Origin: Deltaproteobacteria bacterium
GTDB taxonomy: Bacteria > Myxococcota_A > Polyangia > Haliangiales > Haliangiaceae
Assembly (NCBI GenBank): GCA_013696695.1
Contig: JACCYD010000984.1
Location: 1-18,179 of the forward strand
Direction: 5' to 3'
DNA length: 18,179 nt
Positions 1 through 7,138 of the stretch are shown in pieces. Each line of letters begins with the position of its first letter. Position 1 is the first letter of the stretch. Below the pieces are notes generated by a model. It did no database searches and was not told where the DNA came from. It saw nothing but the letters and a program-made list of their open reading frames with translations. Both the position numbers and the translations under genes were made by a program.

Positions 1-868
1 TCGCCGGCGTGTCCCACCCGAGCTTCTTCGCATCGACCAGCTTCGCGAGCATCAGCGTGGTCAGCGGCTTGGTGGTGGATGCGATCATGTACCTGGTGTC
101 GCCGTCCGGCTTCGCGGCCTTACCGAGTGCACGCACCCCGAAGCCGCCGCTGAACACGACCTTGCCGTTCTCGACGAGGCCGATCGACACGCCCGGGATG
201 CCGAGTGTCTTCATCGATTCCTCGACGAAGCTCGTCAGCTTCGCGATCCGATCCTTGTCGAGCGGGTGAGGTTTCTTGCCTGCGAACGATTCCTTCTGAC
301 CACCCTTTGGCAGCAGGCGGTCGAAGATCAAGCCGACCTGACTGCCGCGCTTGCCCGCGGTCGCCTGCGCGATGTCGATGATCACGACCGTCCAGGTGTC
401 GTGTGCGAACATCGCGACCGCGCCGACTCCGCGGTTCTCGGCCGGCGACGTGGTGTAGCCGTATTGCTTGATCTGCGACCAGCCGTCCTTGTCGGTCCCT
501 GCCGTGGCCACCTCGAGCTTCCACGGCTTGTCAGGTTTGTACGCTGCCCATGCGAGCTCGACGGCCGCATCGGCATCCGTCGCCTTGACGTCGATCAGCG
601 CGATGCGGCTGTCGCCCTCGGGCGCCTGCAGGATCGTCGCTGGGCCCTTCACCCACACCGACCACTCCTTCGGTGCGATGAACGTGTTCCCGGCGACCGT
701 GGTCCTCGGCGTGTCGGCCATCATGGTCTCGGGCTTCACAGCAGCGACCGGAGCCGGCGTGACGTCGACGGGCTTCGCGGGCTCGTCGGGCGGGGGCGGC
801 GGTGGCGGCGTGGGTGTGGGAGTCGACGAACCGCAGGCCACGAGCAGGATCAGGGGCAAACGACGCAT
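1..868 (-). CDS. Lipoprotein serine hydrolase, beta-lactamase/PBP fold (partial, C-terminus beyond left edge)
   Basis: The minus-strand frame is open from an ATG at 868 to the window edge (about 289 codons, no stop reached). The first 12 residues (MRRLPLILLVAC) form a very short lipoprotein signal with Cys12, followed by a Thr/Pro-rich linker with a run of prolines. Residues about 45-200 form an uncharacterised domain (WSVWVKGPATILQAPEGD and following). From about residue 225 the sequence IPGVSIGLVENGKVVFSGGF is typical of class C beta-lactamase-like serine hydrolases, and S264-T-T-K267 fits the SxxK nucleophile motif. The Tyr and KTG motifs would lie outside the window. Family members include D-Ala carboxypeptidases, esterases and beta-lactamases; the substrate cannot be told here. 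It is probably anchored in the envelope. The start is set by the lipobox and by a TAGGGT box 6 nt upstream; there is no Shine-Dalgarno sequence. It is divergent from the esterase at 903. Confidence 0.88.
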   Translation of the reverse strand, partial: MRRLPLILLVACGSSTPTPTPPPPPPPDEPAKPVDVTPAPVAAVKPETMMADTPRTTVAGNTFIAPKEWSVWVKGPATILQAPEGDSRIALIDVKATDADAAVELAWAAYKPDKPWKLEVATAGTDKDGWSQIKQYGYTTSPAENRGVGAVAMFAHDTWTVVIIDIAQATAGKRGSQVGLIFDRLLPKGGQKESFAGKKPHPLDKDRIAKLTSFVEESMKTLGIPGVSIGLVENGKVVFSGGFGVRALGKAAKPDGDTRYMIASTTKPLTTLMLAKLVDAKKLGWDTPA

Positions 869-902
869 GCCCGGACCCTAGCCCAACCGGTTAGGATGGG
901 TG
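869..902. promoter_or_regulatory. 34-bp divergent promoter region with overlapping -10-like boxes
   Basis: Two TAnnnT boxes face opposite ways. On the minus strand TAGGGT (880 down to 875) ends 6 nt before the ATG at 868. On the plus strand TAGGAT (892-897) ends 5 nt before the ATG at 903. Any -35 region for one promoter would overlap the first codons of the other gene, and neither gene has room for a usual 5' leader. The promoter reading is an inference from the box and its spacing. Confidence 0.5.
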
Positions 903-1871
903 ATGCGCTGGCTGGTCATCACGTGTCTGATCTCGGCCTGCGGCGGTAACATCGACGGCGGCGGTGACGACACTCCCGATCCCGACGCGCCGAACGTTGA
1001 TCCGCCGGTACCTGCCGGCTGCATCGACAACGTCGCGACCGGCGATCACACGTTCACGTGCAGCACACTCACCGTCGACGCGCGCATTCCGGCAGCGTGT
1101 CAGGGGCCGGGCTGCGGCCTGATCCTCGTGCTCCACGGCGACACCGGCAACGGCCTGCTGATGGACGATCACCTCGAGATGCGCGACCTCGGCCAGCAGC
1201 ACGGCTACGTCGTGGTCGCGCCGACCGGCCCGCCGTTTGGCGGCAACCTCCCGGGCTCGACGTGGGAGACCTTCAACGACGCGCAGCTGGTCGAGATCGT
1301 CGAGCAGTTCCGCGACGTGTTTCGCATCGATCCGAAACGCATCCACGTCACCGGCTTCTCGCGGGGCGGGTTCGTGACCTGGCGCCTGCTCTGCGATCAC
1401 GCCGACCTGTTCGCCTCCGCGGCACCGGCCGGTGCAGGTTTCGGGACGAGCTTCGGCGAGCCGACGTGCTTCGACCAGGGCCGCGCGCCGTCGCGCGAGA
1501 TCCCGATCCTGTTCTTGATGGGGCGCACCGATACCTCGGTCGGCTACCAGCAGATGGTGTCGATCCGCGACGCCGCGATCGCCGAGTACGGCGCGGCCGG
1601 CCCGGTCATGGTGACCGGCGATGCGGACTATCGCCACGATCGCTGGACCGGCAACGGCGTCGTGATCGAGACGTTCGATCACGCGTACGAGACCGTCGAG
1701 GATGGGCCGTTCGGAAGCGGCGGCCAGTTCGGAGATGCGAACGGTCACTGCATCGCGGGCAGCACCACCGATCCGTATGCACCGCAGTACGCGATCCCGT
1801 GCGTCCTACCGAACGCGTTCACGTGGGGCGAACAAGTGATGGCCTTCTTCCAGGCGCATCCGCTGCCGTGA
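903..1871 (+). CDS. Esterase lipoprotein, PHB-depolymerase/LpqC-like alpha/beta hydrolase
   Basis: 322 residues from ATG 903; a GTG at 900 is the only other nearby start. The N-terminus MRWLVITCLISAC gives a lipobox with Cys13, then an Asp/Pro-rich linker. The core shows an oxyanion-hole segment (LILVLHGDTGNG), the nucleophile elbow G-F-S153-R-G-G, a probable acid Asp210 (GRTDTS) and a probable catalytic His282 (NGHC). This order and spacing match the poly(3-hydroxybutyrate) depolymerase / feruloyl-esterase-like group. Several cysteines outside the lipobox suggest disulfides and an extracytoplasmic location. The likely role is hydrolysis of ester bonds in polymers or cell-wall esters; the substrate is unknown. 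Its stop codon directly touches the stop of the convergent gene that follows. Confidence 0.85.
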   Translation: MRWLVITCLISACGGNIDGGGDDTPDPDAPNVDPPVPAGCIDNVATGDHTFTCSTLTVDARIPAACQGPGCGLILVLHGDTGNGLLMDDHLEMRDLGQQHGYVVVAPTGPPFGGNLPGSTWETFNDAQLVEIVEQFRDVFRIDPKRIHVTGFSRGGFVTWRLLCDHADLFASAAPAGAGFGTSFGEPTCFDQGRAPSREIPILFLMGRTDTSVGYQQMVSIRDAAIAEYGAAGPVMVTGDADYRHDRWTGNGVVIETFDHAYETVEDGPFGSGGQFGDANGHCIAGSTTDPYAPQYAIPCVLPNAFTWGEQVMAFFQAHPLP

Positions 1872-2312
1872 CTACTTCGCGGCTTCCCACTTCGTGCCGT
1901 CCTTGAACTCGACGCTCCTCACGTTGACGGCGACCTTCTTGGTCTCCGGCGGGAGGAACGCGCCGACCTCGTCGACCTTGGTGCCCTTCGCGGGCAATAG
2001 ATTTGGGCCGCCCATGCCCCACGGGAAATCCTTCAGCTTCTTGCCCGAGGCGTCGAGGTAATCGAGCGTCGCGCTGATCCGGGTGATGTCTTTGTCGGTG
2101 AAGTTGAACATCCGGACCTTGGCCTCGAGGTCCTTGCCCTTCTTGTCGGGGCCGACCGAGACCGACTCGAACGCGACGGGGGTGCCGTCGGCGGGCTTGG
2201 CGGGCCAGGTGACGTTCTCGTCGCCGGTGGCGGCGGCTCCGCCTTCGCCTTCCTTCTTGCCACCACATGCGAACATCAGACCGAGAATCAAGACGAGTGC
2301 TGTGCGCTTCAT
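1872..2312 (-). CDS. Small lipoprotein, hypothetical (possible FxLYD-like beta domain)
   Basis: 146 residues from ATG 2312. The start is chosen because MKRTALVLILGLMFAC is a lipoprotein signal (Cys16, then Gly-Gly) and a good ribosome-binding site, GAAGGAA (2318-2324), lies 5 nt upstream. The same frame is open further upstream, but that extension has no signal peptide or ribosome-binding site at its start. After a Gly/Glu/Ala-rich linker, residues about 40-140 look like one beta-sandwich: VRMFNFTDKDITRISATLDY followed by LDASGKKLKDFPWG resembles the FxLYD pattern of small secreted domains, a weak resemblance by eye. No catalytic motif is visible. It is convergent with and abuts the esterase gene, and is divergent from the secreted protein gene at 2446. 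Confidence 0.85.
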   Translation of the reverse strand: MKRTALVLILGLMFACGGKKEGEGGAAATGDENVTWPAKPADGTPVAFESVSVGPDKKGKDLEAKVRMFNFTDKDITRISATLDYLDASGKKLKDFPWGMGGPNLLPAKGTKVDEVGAFLPPETKKVAVNVRSVEFKDGTKWEAAK

Positions 2313-2359
2313 GAGAGTTCCTTCGGTTCGTCGGACGACAGTCGAGCCCCCGCGTCGCG

Positions 2360-2376
2360 CGAGGCGAAACGCCTCG
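2360..2376. repeat. Small hairpin in the divergent intergenic region
   Basis: A 7-bp inverted repeat (CGAGGCG / CGCCTCG) around an AAA loop. A second small inverted repeat (AGATC / GATCT, 2381-2393) follows. Both lie between the divergent genes at 2312 and 2446. They could be an operator or part of the upstream leader; nothing in the sequence decides which. Confidence 0.35.
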
Positions 2377-2397
2377 TAACAGATCTGGGATCTTCGG

Positions 2398-2441
2398 GGA
2401 ATCTCGAAAGTCGACGGGACGTTCGCCTCGTGGGAGATTCC
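2398..2441 (+). promoter_or_regulatory. 5'-leader stem that could mask the ribosome-binding site of the 2446 gene
   Basis: GGAATCTC (2398-2405) and GAGATTCC (2434-2441) are perfect 8-bp inverted repeats 28 nt apart. The downstream arm contains most of the only plausible Shine-Dalgarno sequence (GGGAG, 2432-2436) for the ATG at 2446. If both arms are transcribed, the fold would pair the ribosome-binding site. This is an inference from base pairing only. Confidence 0.35.
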
Positions 2442-2445
2442 AACC

Positions 2446-3588
2446 ATGCGCCTGCACCTGCTAGTCACCGCTGCCCTGCTCGCCGCTCCGGCCGTCGCTC
2501 GCGCGGATGACGCCGCCGAGCTGGTCGAGGAGGCCAAGGAGCTGTTGATCGTGGGTGCGTGCGGCGATGGCACGCCCACCAAGGTCAAGCCCGAGGCGAT
2601 CGCCGCGCACTGCAAGGCGATGAAGAAGATGCAGACCGAATACAAAGGCTCGTGGCAGGCCAACGCCATCGCGTTCTTCGCCGAGCACACGCCCAAGACC
2701 ATCCCGAAAGCCGTCGTCTACCCGTTCGCCGGTGGTGACCTCGCGTCCGCGCTTGCCGTGTTCCCCGACGCCGACGAAATCACCACGATCGCGCTCGAGC
2801 CCGCCGGCGATCCGCGTGCGCTCGCGAAGCTGTCGGAGAAGGAAGTCGCGGCGCAGCTTCAGCTCTCGGCGAAGGGCATGGATCTCCTCTATCGCCGCAA
2901 CTACTCGCACACGATGGACATGATCGATTTCATGCGCGGCGCGAAGCTGCCGACCCAGCTGATCTTCAGCCTGTCGGCGCTGTCGCTCTACGGTTACGAG
3001 CCGACGTCGATGAAGTACTTCACGCTCGCCGACGGTGGCGCGATCAAGTACCTGTCGAAGGCCGATCTCAACACGGCCGACAAGCTCAAAGACGTCGGTA
3101 AGCGCAACATGGCGCTGTCGAACGTCGAGATCAAATTCCGCAAGATCGGGTCGAAGCGCGAGCAGACGTTCCGCCACATCGTCGCGAACCTCGACGATCA
3201 ACACCTCAAGAAGTCCCCCCAGGCGCTCGATCACCTGATGAAGAAGGGCCGCGTCTCGGCGATGACCAAGGCCGCCTCGTTCCTGCTGATGTTCGACGGC
3301 TTCAACACGATGCGGAAGTACCTCGTCGATCAGGTCGACTGGATGGTCTCCGATGCGACGGGCCTGTCACCGAAGTACGGCAAGACGGCTGGCTTCGAGT
3401 ACGAGACCCACGGCACGTTCGAGCGCTCGGAGATGGATGCCGGCGCGCCGTTCTCGCCGGTGTGGGCTGCGGAGTTCAAGGCGCAGCCGAAGCGCGATCT
3501 CAAGTTCCGGTTCGGCTACCCCGACCACAAGTTCCGCAACCACCTCATCATCATGCGCAAGGCTGGCGCGAAGGCCGCCACCAAGTAA
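2446..3588 (+). CDS. Secreted protein of unknown family
   Basis: 380 residues. The first 20 residues form a classical Sec signal ending in A-R-A before Asp21-Asp22, so the product is predicted to be periplasmic or secreted. GGGAG lies about 9 nt before ATG 2446. I do not recognise the family. Visible landmarks are a helical N-terminus with two cysteines (residues 39 and 56), a conserved-looking segment VVYPFAGGDLASALAVFPDA followed by an LEPAGDP motif (about residues 91-123), a Lys-rich middle region, and a C-terminus ending FRNHLIIMRKAGAKAATK. No catalytic triad, metal site or membrane helix beyond the signal is evident. The next gene starts on the base after its stop codon in the same frame, so the two are almost certainly one transcript. 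Confidence 0.88.
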   Translation: MRLHLLVTAALLAAPAVARADDAAELVEEAKELLIVGACGDGTPTKVKPEAIAAHCKAMKKMQTEYKGSWQANAIAFFAEHTPKTIPKAVVYPFAGGDLASALAVFPDADEITTIALEPAGDPRALAKLSEKEVAAQLQLSAKGMDLLYRRNYSHTMDMIDFMRGAKLPTQLIFSLSALSLYGYEPTSMKYFTLADGGAIKYLSKADLNTADKLKDVGKRNMALSNVEIKFRKIGSKREQTFRHIVANLDDQHLKKSPQALDHLMKKGRVSAMTKAASFLLMFDGFNTMRKYLVDQVDWMVSDATGLSPKYGKTAGFEYETHGTFERSEMDAGAPFSPVWAAEFKAQPKRDLKFRFGYPDHKFRNHLIIMRKAGAKAATK

Positions 3589-4242
3589 TTGCGACTCGTC
3601 GTCGTCGCCTGGCTCGCGGCGTGTGGACCGCCGCTCAGACGCGAGAAGCCCGCGCCATCACCGCCCCCCGTCCATGCCGCGGCCGCGCCGGTCGTGTTGA
3701 AGAGTCGCGACTGCGCGCCGGTCGACGAGCTCGAGCCGGTGCCGTACGCCGATCGCGCGATTCCCGAAGCCGCCAGGCTCGCGCAGCGTGGGCTCGCCGA
3801 GAAGCGGGCGTCCGAGTCGGTCGAGGGCAACGAGTCGACGAGCCACATCCTGATGGGCGAAGCCGCGAAGGATCTGATCACCGCACTCGCGGCCGATCCG
3901 TACAACGTGCGCGCGACCTATGGCCTCGCGGGCCTCTATGCGCGCGTCGGGGCGAAGCAATGCGCACTCGGCTTGCTGACGCGGCTCGTTCGCATCCGCA
4001 CGATGCGCAGCCAGACCGCCGAGGTCGACACGCACCTCGATCGCCTGCTCGGCCGCACCACCGCGCTCGATCCCGATTTCCACGAGCTGCGCGCCGACGC
4101 CGGCTTCGGCCCGATCGTCGCCGCGGTCACGAACAACACTCCGCTTGCCGCGGTACCGGCGGCGACGCCAGGCACGATCACGGTGGTGCTGCCGTACGTC
4201 GGTGCGCTACCGCGCATCCCCGATATCGACGACGCACCCTGA
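3589..4242 (+). CDS. TPR-like lipoprotein with TTG start
   Basis: 217 residues. An in-frame TAA (3586-3588) sits directly before the TTG at 3589, so the coding region cannot start earlier. The first 12 residues, MRLVVVAWLAAC, give a good lipobox with Cys12, which supports this rare start. A Pro/Ala linker follows. Residues about 85-130 (AKDLITALAADPYNVRATYG, then LAGLYARVGAKQCALGLLTR) read as one or two tetratricopeptide helical pairs. The segment DPDFHELRADAGFGPIV resembles the closing segment often seen after TPRs in myxobacterial proteins. The likely role is protein-protein interaction in the envelope, possibly with the secreted protein encoded just upstream. It ends 22 bp from the convergent hydrolase gene. 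Confidence 0.82.
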   Translation: MRLVVVAWLAACGPPLRREKPAPSPPPVHAAAAPVVLKSRDCAPVDELEPVPYADRAIPEAARLAQRGLAEKRASESVEGNESTSHILMGEAAKDLITALAADPYNVRATYGLAGLYARVGAKQCALGLLTRLVRIRTMRSQTAEVDTHLDRLLGRTTALDPDFHELRADAGFGPIVAAVTNNTPLAAVPAATPGTITVVLPYVGALPRIPDIDDAP

Positions 4243-4264
4243 TCGTCGTCGCTGCGGCCGTTGG

Positions 4265-6226
4265 CTACAGCTGCGCGCCGCAGCCGGAGGCCGCGCAGTC
4301 GCAGCCGCGCTCCGCGGTGCACATCATCTGGATCTCACCGGTGTCGTAGAAATGCTTCATCATGTCGATCGTCGCCTGCTTGTTGCGAATCTGCGAGTGG
4401 ACGTCGTTGTCGGGCGGCGGCTCGTTGGTGTCGGGGATGGTGTCGCCGACGCCGAAGTCGTAGAGGATCATGCCGCTGGTCACCGGCGTGCTCGACGTCG
4501 CGATGCCCTGCGGGATGTACGGCGACGGCAGCATCACCGGGATGCCCATCGTACGCGCCTGCAGCTCGCTGGCGATGTTCGCGACCTCGTCGTCGCCGAT
4601 CGCGACCTGCATGAACACGTGCTTGGTGGGCGTGTTGGGAAAGCCCTCGCCCACGATCACGTCGGCAACGGCCGTGGGCTCGGTGCGGTCCCACTGCAGC
4701 TGCATGAGGTTGACCATCAGCGCCGAATCGAGCGGGCTCGGATACGCGCCGTTTAGCGTCGTGCGGTACTGCGGCCAGTCGTGCGAGCGCTCGAGGAGGA
4801 GCGAGTAATTGATGGCGCCGACCTGGACGACGCACTTCTCGATCACGGGATCGATCGCGCACACCGTGGTGCCCATGATCCCGCCCTGCGAGATGCCGTA
4901 GTAGTGGAACTTCGTCGGGTCGACGATCGACGCGGTGTTGGGCGTGCCGTCCTTGGTGAACAGCTCGCTGGCCAGCGCGCCGCGCGACAGCTGGACGAGC
5001 GCGACGTGGTTGATCATGCCCTGGACGAGCACGTCGAAGATCGCGTGGCCGTTGTTGCCGTCGTTGAGCGCGAGCGCGACGTTCGCGACATCGCGATCGC
5101 TCATGCCGCGCATGTCGGTGCCGACGACGACGGCGCAGATGCCGGCCGAGGCGTGACGCGTGCCGCCGCTCGACACCTGATCTTGCGCCCGACCGAGGAG
5201 GCCGTGGCCGTAGATGATCATCGGCACCGGCGTGAGCGAGTCGATCGCGCACTTCGGGATGATCGCGGTGAACGGCGCGCGGTACATGCCGGTCGTGATC
5301 GGCTTGCCCGACGAATCGCGCTGCAGCTTCGTGGTCACCGCGAACGAGCCGTTGTTGGTGAGGAACAGCGGGACGTCGAACTCGCCGTTGATCTTGCGCG
5401 CGAACAGCACCTCGTCGATGGCGGCGTTGCCATCGATCACCTGGTAGTTCAGGTTCGCGCCATCGGTGCCCATCGCGGAGAGGGCGGCATCTCGCGCCTC
5501 GAGGAGGTCGGAGCGGACGAGCTCGCCCGACGCGGTGGTGAAGTCCCACGCCGTGACCAGATCGGCCTTGTCGATGCCGTGCTCCGCGAGCACTTCGAAG
5601 ATGTCGACAAACCGCGGACGCGCGGCCTCGAGCAGCCTGTGCGTGGTGATCTCGCCGTCGACGATCGCGCGGAAGCCCTCCGGGACCGGCAGCTCGCCCC
5701 CGTCCTTTGCCTTGAGCGTCTTCTTGATCGCGACCGCGTAGCGCGTGCTGCGCTTGAGTAGCTTCGACGGGCGGATGAACAACGCCTGCTGACCGGGCGT
5801 GGCGGCGGCGGGCGCATCGAGCTCCGCGAAGTGCTCGACCAGCTCGCCGGTCGCCATGTCGATGATGACCGTCGGGCTCACGTCGGTGAGGCTCGCAGCG
5901 AGGTCGTCGTGGGTCACCAGATTCGAAGCGTCGATGCCGGTCTCGAACGCGGTGATCATCGGCGCGGCCGACGAGAACCCGTCGTAGACGTTGTACGGCG
6001 CGGGGTCGAGCGTGATGTCGTCGATGTTGATCGGCAACGTATTGTCGGGGATCGCCAGCCGGCGGCCGGTGACCGACGTGGCGTCGGCGACCTCGTAGAG
6101 CCCGGAGGGCCACGGCCCCATGCAGCTCTCGCCGCCGCCGAGCGGATTGCATTCCTGTGGCGTGCTCAGTTCCGTGTCACCGCCACAAGCCACGACAAAC
6201 AACAGGGTCGCCAAATACGTCCGCAT
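4265..6226 (-). CDS. Large alpha/beta-hydrolase lipoprotein
   Basis: 653 residues from ATG 6226; the open frame extends 19 codons further, but only this ATG gives a lipobox (MRTYLATLLFVVAC, Cys14). Residues about 60-260 form an N-terminal region of the type seen before large secreted bacterial lipases: tGe-L-V, then LFIRPSKLLKRSTRYAVAIK, then KDGGELPVPEGF. The hydrolase core begins near 333 (VPMIIYGHGLLGR), has its nucleophile elbow at G-I-S446-Q-G-G, a probable acid at D545/D546 (GDDEV), and His610 (DVHSQ) as the likely base. The C-terminus is Cys-rich (CTAERGCDCAASGCG). The substrate is unknown; an ester or lipid is likely. A TAGTGT box ends 7 nt before the start and no Shine-Dalgarno sequence is visible. 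It is convergent with the TPR-like gene and divergent from the M15 peptidase. Confidence 0.88.
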   Translation of the reverse strand: MRTYLATLLFVVACGGDTELSTPQECNPLGGGESCMGPWPSGLYEVADATSVTGRRLAIPDNTLPINIDDITLDPAPYNVYDGFSSAAPMITAFETGIDASNLVTHDDLAASLTDVSPTVIIDMATGELVEHFAELDAPAAATPGQQALFIRPSKLLKRSTRYAVAIKKTLKAKDGGELPVPEGFRAIVDGEITTHRLLEAARPRFVDIFEVLAEHGIDKADLVTAWDFTTASGELVRSDLLEARDAALSAMGTDGANLNYQVIDGNAAIDEVLFARKINGEFDVPLFLTNNGSFAVTTKLQRDSSGKPITTGMYRAPFTAIIPKCAIDSLTPVPMIIYGHGLLGRAQDQVSSGGTRHASAGICAVVVGTDMRGMSDRDVANVALALNDGNNGHAIFDVLVQGMINHVALVQLSRGALASELFTKDGTPNTASIVDPTKFHYYGISQGGIMGTTVCAIDPVIEKCVVQVGAINYSLLLERSHDWPQYRTTLNGAYPSPLDSALMVNLMQLQWDRTEPTAVADVIVGEGFPNTPTKHVFMQVAIGDDEVANIASELQARTMGIPVMLPSPYIPQGIATSSTPVTSGMILYDFGVGDTIPDTNEPPPDNDVHSQIRNKQATIDMMKHFYDTGEIQMMCTAERGCDCAASGCGAQL

Positions 6227-6230
6227 CGGG

Positions 6231-6245
6231 CGGACACTAGCCCAA
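6231..6245 (-). promoter_or_regulatory. Leaderless-type promoter box upstream of 6226
   Basis: Read on the minus strand, TTGGGCTAGTGTCCG contains TAGTGT ending 7 nt before the ATG. The same 15-mer, with one base changed, precedes the serine hydrolase gene at 868 (positions 872-886). The promoter assignment is an inference. Confidence 0.5.
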
Positions 6246-6341
6246 ACCACCGCCGGAGTTACAACCCTGTTGCGATGTGGCACGGGTCACGTCGCCTCGG
6301 AGGTGCGATCGCGACAGGCAGAGGGCGTCCCCCGTCACTGG

Positions 6342-6353
6342 TACGATGACGCG
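6342..6353 (+). promoter_or_regulatory. TAnnnT box directly upstream of the M15 peptidase gene
   Basis: TACGAT (6342-6347) is followed by exactly 6 nt and then ATG 6354. No purine-rich ribosome-binding site precedes this ATG. The spacing puts +1 on the start codon. Confidence 0.5.
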
Positions 6354-7061
6354 ATGTCGATACGGCGCGGGTGGTTGCTGATGATCGCGGCCTGTGGCAC
6401 CGATCCGGGCGAACCTCCTCCAGGGCCCGATCCGTCGATCGAAGGCACGCCGGTGTCGACGTTCGAATCCACCTCGTGCTCGACGGCCGACGTGCTCGCG
6501 CTGTCGATCCAGATCGCCGAGGAGGTCAACTGCATGTTGCCCGGCCAGCTCGTCGAGTTCGAGGAGGGAAATGGCATCGTGTTCGCCGGCGGTGCCGTGT
6601 TGCCGTATCTCGGCGAGGGGGCGCGCGACGATCTCTACGCCGCCGCGGCCGCAAACCCGGGTGTCGATGTCGAGGTCACGAGCGCGTTCCGGACGGTGGT
6701 CCAGCAGTACCTGTTGCGCCGCTGGTTCGAGCTCGGGCGGTGCGGGATCACGGCCGCTGCGGAGCCCGGCCAGTCGAACCACGAGACCGGTCGCGCCCTC
6801 GATGTCTCGAACTTCGCTGCCTGGGTGGGTACATTCGCGGACCACGGCTGGGACCACTCGGTCCCGGGGGATCCGGTCCACTTCGATCACCTGGCCTCCG
6901 CCGATATCCGCGGCGCGGACGTGCTGGCGTTTCAGCGGTTGTGGAACCGCAACGCCCCCGACGACACGATCGACGAGGACGGGAATTTCGGTCCGGCTAC
7001 CGCGGATCGCGTGAAGCTCGCACCCGCCGAAGGCTTTGGAATTGGTGGCTGCCTTGACTAA
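6354..7061 (+). CDS. M15-family (VanY-like) peptidase lipoprotein with peptidoglycan-binding-like C-terminus
   Basis: 235 residues from ATG 6354. Earlier in-frame starts exist, but this one gives the lipobox MSIRRGWLLMIAAC (Cys14) and sits 6 nt after a TAnnnT box. Residues about 80-180 form the peptidase domain: an AFRTVVQQYLLRRW segment, the zinc motif S-N-H143-E-T-G-R-A-L-D150, and D173-P-V-H176-F-D-H. The expected zinc ligands are His143, Asp150 and His176, with Asp173 as the base. Members cleave D-Ala-D-Ala or L-Ala-D-Glu bonds in peptidoglycan. Residues about 190-222 (LAFQRLWNRN, then DEDGNFGPATADRV) look like a peptidoglycan-binding_1 repeat. The likely role is wall remodelling or lysis from the periplasmic face of a membrane. 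A strong hairpin follows the stop. Confidence 0.88.
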   Translation: MSIRRGWLLMIAACGTDPGEPPPGPDPSIEGTPVSTFESTSCSTADVLALSIQIAEEVNCMLPGQLVEFEEGNGIVFAGGAVLPYLGEGARDDLYAAAAANPGVDVEVTSAFRTVVQQYLLRRWFELGRCGITAAAEPGQSNHETGRALDVSNFAAWVGTFADHGWDHSVPGDPVHFDHLASADIRGADVLAFQRLWNRNAPDDTIDEDGNFGPATADRVKLAPAEGFGIGGCLD

Positions 7062-7062
7062 G

Positions 7063-7093
7063 GCCGACCTGGACCTACATCAACCAGGTCGGC
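7063..7093 (+). terminator. Terminator-like hairpin after the M15 peptidase gene
   Basis: GCCGACCTGG (7063-7072) pairs perfectly with CCAGGTCGGC (7084-7093) across an 11-nt loop, starting 2 nt after the TAA/TAG-type stop of the peptidase gene. There is no T-run after it, so it may end transcription poorly on its own or protect the 3' end of the mRNA. Confidence 0.5.
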
Positions 7094-7125
7094 TCGGTCG
7101 ATCAGACCGTGCGATACTGGGCGTT

Positions 7126-7132
7126 GGTGGAG
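7126..7132 (+). promoter_or_regulatory. Ribosome-binding site deciding the kinase start
   Basis: GGTGGAG lies 6 nt before ATG 7139. An in-frame GTG at 7109 would add ten residues but has no such site, so the ATG is preferred. Confidence 0.5.
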
Positions 7133-7138
7133 TCGCGT

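Noticed and set aside
2313..2702. An N-terminal extension of the small lipoprotein gene up to 2702
   Set aside because: It would bury the lipobox and ribosome-binding site and overlap the divergent gene at 2446.
4255..4304. GCGGCC / GGCCGC inverted repeat as a terminator between convergent genes
   Set aside because: The loop is about 30 nt and the sequence is within the hydrolase coding end; GC-rich 6-mers pair often by chance.
7109..7138. GTG 7109 as kinase start
   Set aside because: No ribosome-binding site; ATG 7139 has GGTGGAG at good spacing.
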